From Balanoglossus misakiensis (Eukaryota; Hemichordata), in contig CM082577.2 of assembly GCA_040954595.2 (NCBI GenBank), forward strand, positions 4,650,001 to 4,714,000: DNA of 64,000 nucleotides, read 5' to 3'. A program made the position numbers and the translations under genes. Of the stretch, positions 50,190 through 61,300 are shown piece by piece (within the stretch, counting starts at the first letter, position 1; each line of letters begins with the position of its first letter). The notes below the pieces were generated by a model. That model was not told the origin of the DNA. It ran no database searches and was given only the letters and a program-made list of their open reading frames with translations.

Positions 50190-50312
50190 GGCAGGCAAAC
50201 CACGTGACCTAGCACAATTTCACGACATATATTCACGAGCCGCAGGTGAATGCGTATATGGGCTGAATTGTGTTACATCGAGTCGAGTGGTCTACCAGCC
50301 CTTGGTGGGAAT
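50190..50312. mobile_element. Foldback element, relative of 27231-27373
   Basis: The arms around CACAATTTCACGACATATA (50213-50231) and CGTATATGGGCTGAATTGTG (50253-50272) pair around a centre near 50241. The axis-proximal words (TCACGACATATA, CACGAGC, GCGTATATGG) and outer words (ATCGAGT, CTACCAGCC...TGG) match the palindrome at 27.2-27.4 kb. It is shorter and more decayed. Confidence 0.6.
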
Positions 50313-50874
50313 ATTATTCCGATCATTTCAATTCCGTTTTGTTACTTTTTAGACTTTTAAAATTGACCAGAAATGGCCGCATTCAAAGACTTCTGGGTAA
50401 TGTTGTTTGTAATAGTCGCTAAATGAACGGGCCCCAGAACAAGCATTTAATACTCCCGCGAAACACTGACACACTCAAAATAAAGATACCTTCACATCGA
50501 TAATTTTTTATAAGATAGGCAATCGAATTTTATCTTGAAGTGACGGTAACAATGTCCCTGATGGCCATGTATCCTGGTTTCCGCTTTGTTTGCGCATTGA
50601 ACTTCTGTACTCATGTTATTTTGACCACGGCTTGCATAAATTAAAACATGCTCTCATCCAACCATGACAAGGTATTTTGGGCTCTTTTGCACTGCTATAA
50701 CATAATCAATTTTTAATACCGAAAAATAAGTTCCGTGTGCAAATTCAAAGCATAAAAGGCGTCAGAAACTCAGAAGTTTCAGCGGACTTCGAAACATACG
50801 CAGCCCGTATCCTGAAAACCTGTCCACGTCGTGACTCCAGCTGCAACCAGGTTCGTAGCGTGAATTTTCTCTTG

Positions 50875-51397
50875 CCGTTTTCTCTCAGTATACTTTCTGC
50901 ATCTGGCACCTTTCCTTTCGATGTTTCAGACCAGAGTTTGCTACGCTTTCTCCTTATTTTCGCGTTCGTGTATTTTGCGTCTACCTGTCTTACGCCATGT
51001 GTATTGTTTTTCTTTGCGCTGACACTTCTCTTTGTTTTTCGTTCATTCCGTTTTCTCTCAGTATACTTTCTGCATCTGGCACCTTTCCTTTCGATGTTTC
51101 AGACCAGAGTTTGCTACGCTTTCTCCTTTTTTTCGCGTTCGTGTATTTTGCGTCTACCTGTCTTACGCCATGTGTATTGTTTTTCTTTGCGCTGACACTT
51201 CTCTTTGTTTTTCGTTCATTCCGTTTTCTCTCAGTATACTTTCTGCATCTGGCACCTTTCCTTTCGATGTTTCAGACCAGAGTTTGCTACGCTTTCTCCT
51301 TTTTTTCGCGTTCGTGTATTTTTCGTCTACCTGTCTTACGCCATGTGTATTTGTTTTTCATGTCGCTGACACTTCTCTTGTTTTTTCGTTCATTCCA
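50875..51397 (+). repeat. 173-bp tandem repeat, three copies
   Basis: Copies start near 50875, 51048 and 51221 (the word AGTATACTTTCTGC recurs at 50887, 51060 and 51233, exactly 173 bp apart). They differ at only a few bases and small indels. Each copy is pyrimidine-rich and ends TTCGTTCATTCC. The last copy runs into CAGTACCAGCTGAAC and the astacin start codon, so it supplies what looks like a 3' splice site or the leader of that gene. Frames of about 150-180 codons across it are products of the repetition. Confidence 0.92.
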
Positions 51398-51410
51398 GTA
51401 CCAGCTGAAC

Positions 51411-51458
51411 ATGAAGATTATCCTAGTGGCGTTGCTCTTTTACCTGGCTACTTCTCAG
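51411..51458 (+). CDS. Astacin exon 1: signal peptide
   Basis: Sixteen codons, ATG AAG ATT ... CAG, followed by a GTGAGTG donor. The segment is hydrophobic throughout ([14 protein letters not shown]), a typical short signal peptide. A pyrimidine tract and CAG lie just upstream, so an untranslated exon may precede it. Confidence 0.85.
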
Positions 51459-54269
51459 GTGAGTGAAAATTATCTCGTCAAAAACTGCGTCATTGTATTT
51501 CGCATACAAATAATTAAACAATCGTCAATTAAGTCTTTTCCCCAAAAATAGAACGTGAATATTTGAGGTTTTTCTTTTCATACCATTTACAACGTATGAT
51601 ATAAAATCACACGGGAAAAAAATTATGTAAGCAAAAAAATTGGAATTTTCAGAACGAACGACGAATTACATAACAAAAGAAATTTTGTCGGTATCAATCC
51701 TGAGCATTCGTTGACTCGGAGCGATTTGATTGTTGTCAAAGCTTTGTTATGAAGTTAACAAACAACAAAAACAGCTCGTGGTGCCAACTTACGCAGTCCT
51801 GGAGCTACGTGGTCCGATAGTTGGATGGGCGGATCCGCCCGTCCGCACGCTTCGACTGCTGACAGCTGTTTACTCTGCTCCTCGGTTTAGCCAACCACTG
51901 CCATAAACGGGACTGTCGCGTTGTGCGAAATCTCGTACTACTAATGTAGTCGTCACTTTTTATCATGCCAGTGAACCTAAAGCAGAAGATGTCATTTTTG
52001 CAGGAATAATCAATATTTCAACAACTTTCTATATGCCGAGGATCGTATTTTAGACCAGTGCGTATTTCCAGTTAGATGTACTTTCTATCATAGCGAGCCC
52101 ACATATTCACAGTACATGTACTTCTTTTCGCCAGCGCGCGATCGTTTACAGCATGCACTAGGTTCCATCATCACCTGTAAGCATTAAGCAGAGCTGCAAT
52201 GTACATTCACGCTCGCTTGACGGTCCAGACACGGGGCGACGACTCGATTTTAACCGTATGTTAGAAAGCTGGGGAACGGGTCTTATTTTCGGACGACTAA
52301 GCCCACGCACCCCCTGTGAATAAAAACTCAGATGAATCTACCCTCCACTAGCTGTCATAATAAAGTTACAGTATTGCTAATTAAATTGGAATGGTGCTAT
52401 ACAGGTAATCGTAAACTTTGAATCAAACGTTGTAAGTATTGACAAACAAGTTGCCTGCAGATCCCGACCCGAGCCTTTTAAAACTGTGTGTTACACCTAA
52501 CGTCAGAAACTTGGAGTAAGCAACGTGCTTACGGGATCTATGCATGGGGTGTTACCACTCTGAATTCATACATGAAATGAGCCCGAAAGGTCCCATACAA
52601 TCCATGCCCCCCCCCCTGAAGCTGTTCATTTACAAATTGGCGTCCAGTCAATGAGTCAGTATAATGGAATATTCTTCTTTTTAACAGGGGCACTACCATC
52701 ACGTTGAACGTGACCTGGAAGAAGGGGACAGGGACACCTTTGAAGGGGACATCCTGCTGACACCAGAACAGAGGGAAGCGATTGAAAATGCGATTCACGA
52801 GCAAGAAAGCGGGGTTAACAAACGGAAGGCAACAGCTGACGTGGTCCAAGTCTGGCCACAGGGCATAGTGCCGTACATAATCGACGATCGCGCTCGTAAG
52901 TACAACGGAGTATTCAGTGAAACATCAACAGTGTTAATTTCTGTGAAGAGGAACATACAGATTAAAGGGCGACGATGGTCTTATGCGCATGTGCCAGACC
53001 AGAGACTCTGGTTATAGAAATTGTATACAGTCAATGCCGTCACATGTATTAGGCAGTGTGCTGTCCAAACAACAGACAAGATGGCGGCGACAATAGTATC
53101 ATGTTTCTTTATAATTAATGTATGTGTTTTCTTTTTGTTTTCATAAATAGCTAACCACCAGCGAATCCGTGATGCGATCGCCCACTGGATGGAGAAAACA
53201 TGTCTTAAAATTCTTCCCCATACTGCCGAACTCTCTGCGAGGTTGGGACATAACAACAAGGTGAAGTTCGTCAGGAGTTGGAGAGGGTTAGTGATTTAAT
53301 TATTTTTGGGTGGAAATTCATGTACTATCGTCTCCATGGTTTGACCTGCGATAATTGGACAAATGCGTGTTATTAATATAGAAACCAACTTCTATCGCTC
53401 AACAGTTGCAGCTCTTATATAGGAAGACAATCACAGTGGAGTGAGCAGAACATTAATCTGGCCGACTTTTGCTCCGTAAGTAAACACCTTTTTGTTCGAA
53501 AGCCGTGAGAGTGCGGCTTTGTCTAGTCATATCACAAGGACCTCACCAGAGGGCACCTGGTTGGCGTATTCCCACAGCGCAGACGTCTGTGACCTCAGCT
53601 AAACCGTCTAGAGGTCACAGGCGAGGAGGTCAACATCTGAACATGTTCAATTCACCGCCTGGGGGCGTACTCATGAAGTGTATCCCATGCAAATTGTGAA
53701 TGTTTGCATATGCAACGTTGAATTATGCATGACGCCACACGAACTAAACACCAGGATGTCTTGTAATGTTTTTCTATCCCATCCAAGAAATAGAGCAACC
53801 TATTGGGCAGTGTCTATCCAAGGCGCCATCTTTTTCAAACAAATGAATTAATTTCTTTTTCTTTCCATGTTGCTTGAGTTTTTAACATTATGTTCGGGTA
53901 TGATATCATTTCTTTTACAGTTCGGAAACATTGTTCATGAGATTGGCCATGCCATCGGGTTTTGGCATGAACAAAGCCGACGGGATCGTGATTTCTTTGT
54001 TACTGTTCACGAAGAAAACATCGAAACAGGCAGAGAAGGGAATTTTGAAAAATACGATCTCAACGACGGCGATGACTATGGAGTTTCATATGATTTGAGC
54101 TCCATTATGCATTATCCATCTAATGTGAGTATGTATGTATGTATGTATGTATGTATGTATGTATGTATGTATGTATGTATGTATGTATGTATGTATGTAT
54201 GTATGTATGTATGTATGTATGTATGTATGTATGTATGTATGTATGTATGTATGTATGTATGTATGTATG

Positions 54270-54300
<31 letters not shown>

Positions 54301-54589
54301 GTATGTATGTATGTATGTATGTATGTATGTATGTGTGTATGTATGTATGTGTGTGTGTGTGTATATGTGTGTATGTGTGTGTGTATGTGTGTGTGTATGT
54401 ATGTATGTATGTATGTATGTATGTATGTATGTATGTATGTATGTATGTATGTGTGTGTGTGTGTATATGTGTGTATGTGTGTGTGTATGTGTGTGTATGT
54501 ATGTATGTATGTATGTATGTATGTATGTATGTATGTATGTATGTATGTATGTATGTATGTATGTATGTATGTATGTATGTATGTATGTA

Positions 54590-54621
<32 letters not shown>

Positions 54622-57550
54622 CATGTATGTATGTATGTATGTATGTATGTATGTATGTATGTATGTATGTATGTATGTATGTATGTATGTATGTACATGT
54701 ATGTATGTATGTACATGTATGTATGTATGTATGTATGTATGTATGTATGTATGTATGTATGTATGTATGTATGTATGTATGTATGTATGTATGTATGTAT
54801 GTATGTATGTATGTATGTACATGTATGTATGTATGTATGTATGTATGTATGTATGTATGTATGTATGTATGTATGTATGTATGCGTTGCAAGCTGGATAC
54901 TGACCCTCTCCTCTTCTCTCACAGGCGTTTTCAACAGGCGGTGCTACCATAACTGTTAATAATGGCCCTGATTCGTTCATCGGTCAAAGAGACGGACTAA
55001 GTTATTATGACGTCAAGCTAGCTAGACTTCTGTATGGCTGTAAGGGTAAGTAAAATATTTGAAATTCTTCCTATGTATTGCATTACAAAGTGACCATGTT
55101 TTGGTTATACACATGAATATATTGACAAAAATGTATTAACAACAGATTCTTTCATTTAAGATTCTAGAGATAAATCACCGTCTATACATTTTCTATTTAA
55201 CAGAGAGGGAATGCTTTGTTCGAGGCGACGCTAGCGACTACCGCGGAATTGTGTCCACAACGACGAGCGGCAGGACATGTCAAAGGTGGTCCGACCAGGC
55301 TCCCCATGCACACTCGTACACACCCTCCGATAGACCGGAAAGCGGCTTAGGGGAGCACAACTACTGCCGCAATCCTAACGGAGAGGAGCCGCGACCGTGG
55401 TGTTACACTACCGATGCTGGCAAACGTTGGGAGCACTGTGACGTTGGCACCCCCGGTGACAATTGCAGTGAGTAAATATGCATCAAGTGGTCAAGTCAAG
55501 TGCATCATGAATTCCTGCGATTGTAGGCGACTCACAAGGTCCCGCACAGTTCGGAAAATGATCCATTCGGATTGCATGTCAGTTGCGCCTGATTGCCAGG
55601 CAATGATTTGTTAGCGCGAGATTTTAGACACTAATGAGCTTAAACTATTCATTTGGTTATTTTCACTCACGTGAAATTCACCCATGATTTTTTTTTACAC
55701 ACACACAGATGATGAATGCTATTTCGTCGGAAACGCGGGCGATTACCGAGGTACCGTTTCTAAAACAAACACCGGCAAAACCTGCCAAAAATGGACGAGC
55801 CAGTCACCACACGGACACGACTACACACCGTGGAATCGCCCAAATCAGGGCCTGGGGGACCACAACTACTGTCGCTCAGCTGGGTACACGGCAGCCTGGT
55901 GCTACACCACCGATCCTAGCGCCCGTTGGGAAGAATGCGACGTTGGCCAGCCGAGGGAATACTGTGGTGAGTAGAAGACAATATGGTTTTGCACACAACC
56001 ATCCATCCATCCATTTACCCATGCATGCATGCATGCATGCATACATACATACACACACACACACACGCATGCATACACACACACACATGCATACATACAT
56101 ACATACATACATACATACATACATACATACATACATACATACATACATACATACATACATACATACATACATACATACATACATACATACATACATACAT
56201 ACATACATACATACATACATACATACATACATACATACATACATGTACAGACAGACACAGACAGACAGCTGAAGGAAACATAGCAGTAAAGTATGTATAT
56301 CACATCACAGGTTTCCAACAAATATGATGTATGATTATCTCTTCCTGTTAGACGCGGAATGTTTCTTCCTGGGCAATGCAAACGACTACAGGGGAAGGGT
56401 ATCGAGAACAAACACCGGCAAAACTTGCCAAAAATGGACGAGCCAGTCACCACACGGACACGACTACACACCGTCGAATCGCCCAAATCAGGGCCTGGGG
56501 GACCACAACTATTGCCGCTCAGCTGGGTACACGGCAGCCTGGTGCTACACCACCGATCCTAGCAGCCGCTGGGAAGTATGCGACGTTGGCCAGGCGGGTA
56601 AAACGTGCGGTGAGTGAAGTTTGCCTTGACACGGTTACTACACGCGGTTACTACTTTTCTAGTAACCGTGGTCTTGAGCTGCAACATTCAAGTGGCCGTG
56701 GTTTGTTGTTTGAAAAACGGTGTCCACCACATTGCACTTGTCGCCCTCTACGGTGCCTTTGAATTATTCGTTGTTTTTTGTCCAACAGTTGGACAGTTGT
56801 ATTGATACATGTACATATTCAGGGAGCTTTCAATAAGTAAGGGAGGGGTGGGCCGTAGGAAATTTGAGTGGAATTCCCTTGAACCTTATATGCAACCTCT
56901 CTTTTCTCCGACAGGCGAGGAATGCTTCATCCAGGACAGCGCCAGTGACTACCGGGGCGACGTGACCTACACAGAGAACGGCAAAAAATGCCAAAAATGG
57001 ACGAGCCAGTCCCCCCACGGACACACCTACACACCGGCTAACTATCCCAATGATGGCATAGGAGACCACAACTACTGCCGTACTGCTGGCTACTCCACGG
57101 CCTGGTGTTACACCACCGACCCGAACACCCGCTGGGAAGTATGCAATCTTGGTCAAAAGAAAGTCAGATGTGGTGAGTTTACAACTTGCTTTTTTAATAT
57201 ATAATCTGTGTATAGTGTTTGCCATCCCATAGGTTACTCAGGGTAATACAATATGAACTGCTGACGTAATCGCGGTATCTTCTCCAGCTGATGTCAAAAA
57301 AATGCTGAATATACGTAGCCACCGTTGCGGCAAACGACAATTTTTTGAATGATCCGTTCTGCGACAATGTCAAATTATTCTCTCCCTCTCCTAAACGAAG
57401 ATACAGCACCATATAGAGTCAAACGCATGCACACAAATGAAATATGCAGATACCATAGTGTTATAAGTCTTCATACAGTCTGATTTTTACAGTCATTTTA
57501 TTGTTATCTTACACATTTCCTTTCTTCCATTTTTTTTTACTGCAGATTGA
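51411..57550 (+). CDS. Secreted astacin metalloprotease with four kringles (11 exons)
   Basis: Exons: 51411-51458, 52688-52895, 53151-53286, 53406-53475, 53921-54124, 54925-55045, 55204-55467, 55709-55966, 56352-56609, 56915-57172, 57546-57550. All phases agree, giving 609 aa. Order: signal peptide ([15 protein letters not shown]), propeptide with the FEGD motif whose Asp can block the zinc, catalytic domain with HExxHxxGxxHExxRxDRD ([19 protein letters not shown]) and Met-turn SIMHY, then four kringles. As a zinc endopeptidase of the M12A family it should act outside the cell; kringles usually bind proteins or lysine-containing ligands. The start is chosen by the signal peptide and an immediate donor. 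The last coding exon adds only one residue before the stop. Introns 5 and 8 carry large tetranucleotide arrays. Confidence 0.92.
52688..52895 (+). CDS. Astacin exon 2: propeptide
   Basis: Encodes about 69 residues, including the inhibitory FEGD motif, a dibasic-like NKRK maturation site, and the start of the mature domain ([13 protein letters not shown]), the usual astacin N-terminus. Confidence 0.88.
53151..54124 (+). CDS. Astacin exons 3-5: catalytic core
   Basis: Exons 53151-53286, 53406-53475 and 53921-54124. They encode [19 protein letters not shown], then [12 protein letters not shown] strands, the zinc-binding [19 protein letters not shown] and the Met-turn SIMHYPSN. All three histidines, the catalytic Glu and the Met-turn Met and Tyr are present, so the enzyme should be active. 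Confidence 0.92.
54129..54884. repeat. (GTAT)n microsatellite in astacin intron 5
   Basis: About 756 bp of nearly pure GTAT units, with a few GT-rich interruptions (near 54350-54400, 54450-54500 and 54590) and isolated GTAC/GCAT variants. It starts five bases after the donor site. It produces long artefactual frames on both strands (Tyr-Val-Cys-Met or Thr-Tyr-Ile-His type). Confidence 0.98.
54925..55045 (+). CDS. Astacin exon 6: end of catalytic domain
   Basis: Encodes [13 protein letters not shown] through [14 protein letters not shown], the C-terminal lobe that closes an astacin domain with its last cysteine. It is flanked by the large GTAT intron and the first kringle exon. Confidence 0.9.
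55204..55467 (+). CDS. Kringle 1
   Basis: An 88-residue phase 1-1 exon with the six kringle cysteines (EC, TC, YC, WC, HC, NC) and the core words [29 protein letters not shown] and PWCYTTD. It is the most typical and most diverged of the four kringles. Confidence 0.93.
55709..55966 (+). CDS. Kringle 2
   Basis: An 86-residue phase 1-1 exon with six cysteines and the motifs [40 protein letters not shown]. From about 55764 onward it is almost identical at the nucleotide level to kringle 3. Confidence 0.93.
56001..56244. repeat. (ACAT)n compound microsatellite in astacin intron 8
   Basis: (ATCC)n, (GCAT)n and (AC)n blocks lead into about 154 bp of pure ACAT (56091-56244). The unit is the reverse complement of the GTAT-type unit in intron 5, on the same strand of the gene. 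Confidence 0.97.
56352..56609 (+). CDS. Kringle 3
   Basis: Same length and phase as kringle 2, and near-identical over its last two thirds. The first ~55 nt differ clearly. Confidence 0.93.
56915..57172 (+). CDS. Kringle 4
   Basis: Same length (258 nt) and phase class as kringles 2 and 3, with six cysteines, but more diverged ([15 protein letters not shown]). It shares the block encoding [12 protein letters not shown] with kringles 2 and 3. Confidence 0.93.
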
Positions 57551-57607
57551 GCTCACAAGAATCCAGTTACGAGCTTCAGCACATGCAGCGCCGTTTTACT
57601 TTATTTC

Positions 57608-57617
57608 AATAAATAAA
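57608..57617 (+). terminator. Poly(A) signal of the astacin gene
   Basis: Overlapping AATAAATAAA lies about 58 bp after the stop codon, a suitable place for the 3' end of this transcript. Confidence 0.6.
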
Positions 57618-57820
57618 TTCGTAGCATGACTATTGCCACAGCATGATGGCAATAATTTTGATTCAGAATATCAAGTTGTAGTTACAAATATCTTTCTTCT
57701 TTCTGAATACTGCCTTAAATGCAGGAATCAGACATCTATGTAGTCGTAGTCTATGGCAGAAATAAAATACGTGTATGACATGACAAATATCTGGTGGAGA
57801 CTGATTTTTTTCTAGGTAGG

Positions 57821-57953
<133 letters not shown>

Positions 57954-58294
57954 GTTCTCCGTTTGGACTTCTGGAATGAATGAACATCTCAGTGAAACGA
58001 ATCAATTAATCCTTTTAACGTTGAACCTACTAACACTTCAAACTCCAAAGAAAATATATCATCACAATACAATTTTTTGTTTTTACAATTCGTTGGTGAA
58101 CAACAAGAATGAAAACCAGGATAATTTCATGATTATTTTCAACTTTGCACGGCGCAGTCCGGGCGCGTTTTAATATTAAAATTGCTAACTCTAGCTCTCT
58201 GGGTGAATAGCGACCGATGGGGGCGTGTTACAATATGCATTGTGACCTATGACCTTCCCGTCTGTCGAAGCTAAACTGTCAAACATGCGGAAGA

Positions 58295-58303
58295 TATATA
58301 AAC
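58295..58303 (+). promoter_or_regulatory. TATA-like box of the PH-START gene
   Basis: TATATAAAC lies about 100 bp before the proposed start codon at 58397. There is no other gene start nearby. Confidence 0.45.
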
Positions 58304-58396
58304 TACGGACTATGATTCTGTTCCGTGCGACATGAGAGGGGATATTGTGACACCCGTTTCATCGATTATTTTTGCAGATTTGATATTTACGTTAAA

Positions 58397-61300
58397 ATGC
58401 AATTGGGAACGGAGCGTCAAGGTAAGGCCCACCAAGGAAAGATATTTCAAAACGCCCTGCGTTCAACCTGTGTACTCCCGGCGTAACATGGCCTCCACCC
58501 TGGCCTCCACCACGGCAGGGTTGTGGTAGAGGCACAGACCTGTGCGCAGGGCTACTGTCTTCCAGTCTACATCATCATCATCATCATCATCATCATCACA
58601 ATCATCAACATCATCATCACAATCATCAACATCATCATCACAATCATCATCGTCGTCGTCGTTATCACCATGTCGTCAGGTTTTATAACTATATGTCAAG
58701 ACTGGTGCCAGCCTCCAAACAAGATGTTTTTGTTTGTTTGTTTCAGTCAGCAGGAATGGAGAGGTTATCATCAAACAAGGGTGGTGTGTTAAAGAAAGTG
58801 GGACTACACTGTTCGGCCGCTACAACTGGAAAAGGCGCTGGTTTGTGCTTACACAGAATGAAAATGTGATCCTCTTATCTTACTATGAAAATAAGTAAGT
58901 CTGGTTTCATGGACATCTGCAGACTCTTTCGCAGCCCACGGTTTTCTACACTGCCCTGATTCTCCATTTTGTTCTCTGGTGCCCCGTACTGTTATGACTT
59001 GTGTGCGTTTTCTTTTTTGTTTTTGTTTATACAGATGGAAGCCTGCGAGTAGAGATAACAAACTGAAGGGAACTGTCCAACTGACGAATAAATGTGAGTG
59101 CACCCATGACTACATACAATAAAACCTGTCTATACTGAACACATTTTCAAGTCCCTTTGACATAGAACCACATGTTAAAAGAACCTCTATAAACCAGACA
59201 CCTCTGGAAACTGAACAGTTTCTTCAGTCCCTTCGGTGTTTTGGTCTAGACAGCTTTTTCTGTATATATCCATTCATGAGAGAGAAATAACTTGTGGTCA
59301 GTCACTTGATCAGAATCTCTTGCACAGACAGTACTCAGCCATGTCCCACCTGTAAACCTTAATACACAGATATGACAACGTACCTGGATGACTTGGTGAA
59401 GAAGAAACCGTACTGCTTTGCGTTAGGTCCCATGGTGGAGGACGGCACGACGAGGACGTACTACATCAGCTGCGGTAAGCAACCGACGTCTTGGCTGTGA
59501 AACGGGGACAAAAATCCGCCCTGTTTTGCGGTCCGTTGTTGATATTGTTCTGAAGGACTTTCATCACATTATTGTAATTTGTACACTACTTGTGATCAGC
59601 AATCCCATTTCACACTCGTATGCAGATTTCAGACTCACTCACGTGAAACGAAACAGAGCCAGTTTGCAACAGATGTTGCATTCTGTTGGACCTGTTCATC
59701 CCCATTTACCGTTCTAGAGGTCCAACTTTACCATGTAAAACCATGGGATGTGGACCAAACCATGGCGATGAAAGGGTTGACAGCGGTGTACAGCATTTTG
59801 TCCATATCACTGCATTTCTCATGCCATGAAAAGTTTTAGCTTTCTGAAGCCTTTCAGTGAACATCGAATATACACCTGTGTCACTTTCACTTTCACTTTC
59901 AGAGAGTGAAGGTGATAGGCTTGAATGGATGGAAGTGCTCAATTCCACACTAGAGGGCGCTTCACCATCCAGAACAGAGCAACGGCGATTGAGTGTGTGC
60001 CTCAAGGCTCACAAGAGACAGGTTGGCTTCAACTTTGTTTATATTCGGCAAAGATAATCTGAAAGAGATCATTTTACTTTGTAGAAAATTCATATTTTAA
60101 TCGAGCCAACCCTACATCTGATTTTAATAAGATTGCACTACATTGTAAAGTAGCAAGACTATAATCAAATATTATTCATTCTCCCCATTAGCCAAGTTTT
60201 ACCTCACCCTCTGAGATTGGCGTCGACCGCGGAAAGTACATGGATCCTGCCTGGAGAAAACAGGTATGACCTCTGATGGTTAAATTATCACCCCAATTCG
60301 TGAGAGCGACAAGGAGACATTTAATAACACAACTGCTGTAACCACAGAGATCAAATTCCTAATAACTGAAGAACCACTTTGTTTTTTTTCTCATTCACTC
60401 TCCCTCCTGCAGCAATGGCTGGACCTGGTTGCCATGACTACCAAAGACAACAAAGAGTGGAAGAAGGTCGACACGAAGGACGGTGTCACCGTGGCCAGGA
60501 TGGCCTTTGTGCAGGATAAGTGTGCCACTGTCAAGGTAGGGATGGCCTCTGGTAAGGGTAATCATGGCATTATCATTGTGAAAATGGCTTTTTTTCAAGA
60601 TAGTGTTTTTATTGAAATGTTAAAGTTCGATGATAATGATTTTATTTACCACTCTTCACAGATTGATGGTTATGTTGAGGCCCCCTGTGATATCGTCTAT
60701 GAATTCCTGAAAAAATCAATGCAGCCCTGGGGAAAGGTAAAGTACATGTACATTTTGTTTATGACAGCATTTTTTGATGATTTTAGATTGGAGTCATGGA
60801 GGGCAAGCAGATTTTGGGGAAAGTTCCTGTTTTTAAGATCCCTTCTTTAAAATACAGATTTTTCCTCGTTTTCTGGCTAGTTCAATTTTGCTTTCCGCAA
60901 CGAGACAGTGCTGCAGCAGCTGAACGATTACCCGTCGGAAGCGATCATCCAGTGCCACTACAAAGTTCCCCTGCCGCACATCTCGACTCGATATTGCTGC
61001 GTGCTCAAAGAGTGGCTTCCCAGCGACTTCACCGACCCCGTGATGGACACGGACGCCTGCGGGCTCTTGCTGGTGTCCGTCAAGCACGACAAGGCGAAAA
61101 TTCCAAAGGTGAGAATCCCTCTGTAGAGATCCAACCATTCCATAGAAAACAGTGGGTTTGGACTGAACCATAATGCTGAAAGGGTCAAATGTGACATCAC
61201 TACATTCTCTTGATCAAACGATGGCTTATCAGTGTGTACAGTTAGGGCTAGACAAGTTTGCAGAAACCTGGCACTGTAGATTAAGTTCCAGACTAAGAAT

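Noticed and set aside
50737-51551. Three overlapping frames of 144-184 codons
   Set aside because: They run through the 173-bp tandem repeat and repeat themselves. Only the 16 codons at 51411-51458 are supported as coding.
53867-54980. Open frames of 198-361 codons rich in Tyr-Val-Cys-Met or Thr-Tyr-Ile-His
   Set aside because: They are the intron 5 GTAT array. The first part of the plus-strand frame is real astacin exon 5, but it ends at the donor 54124.
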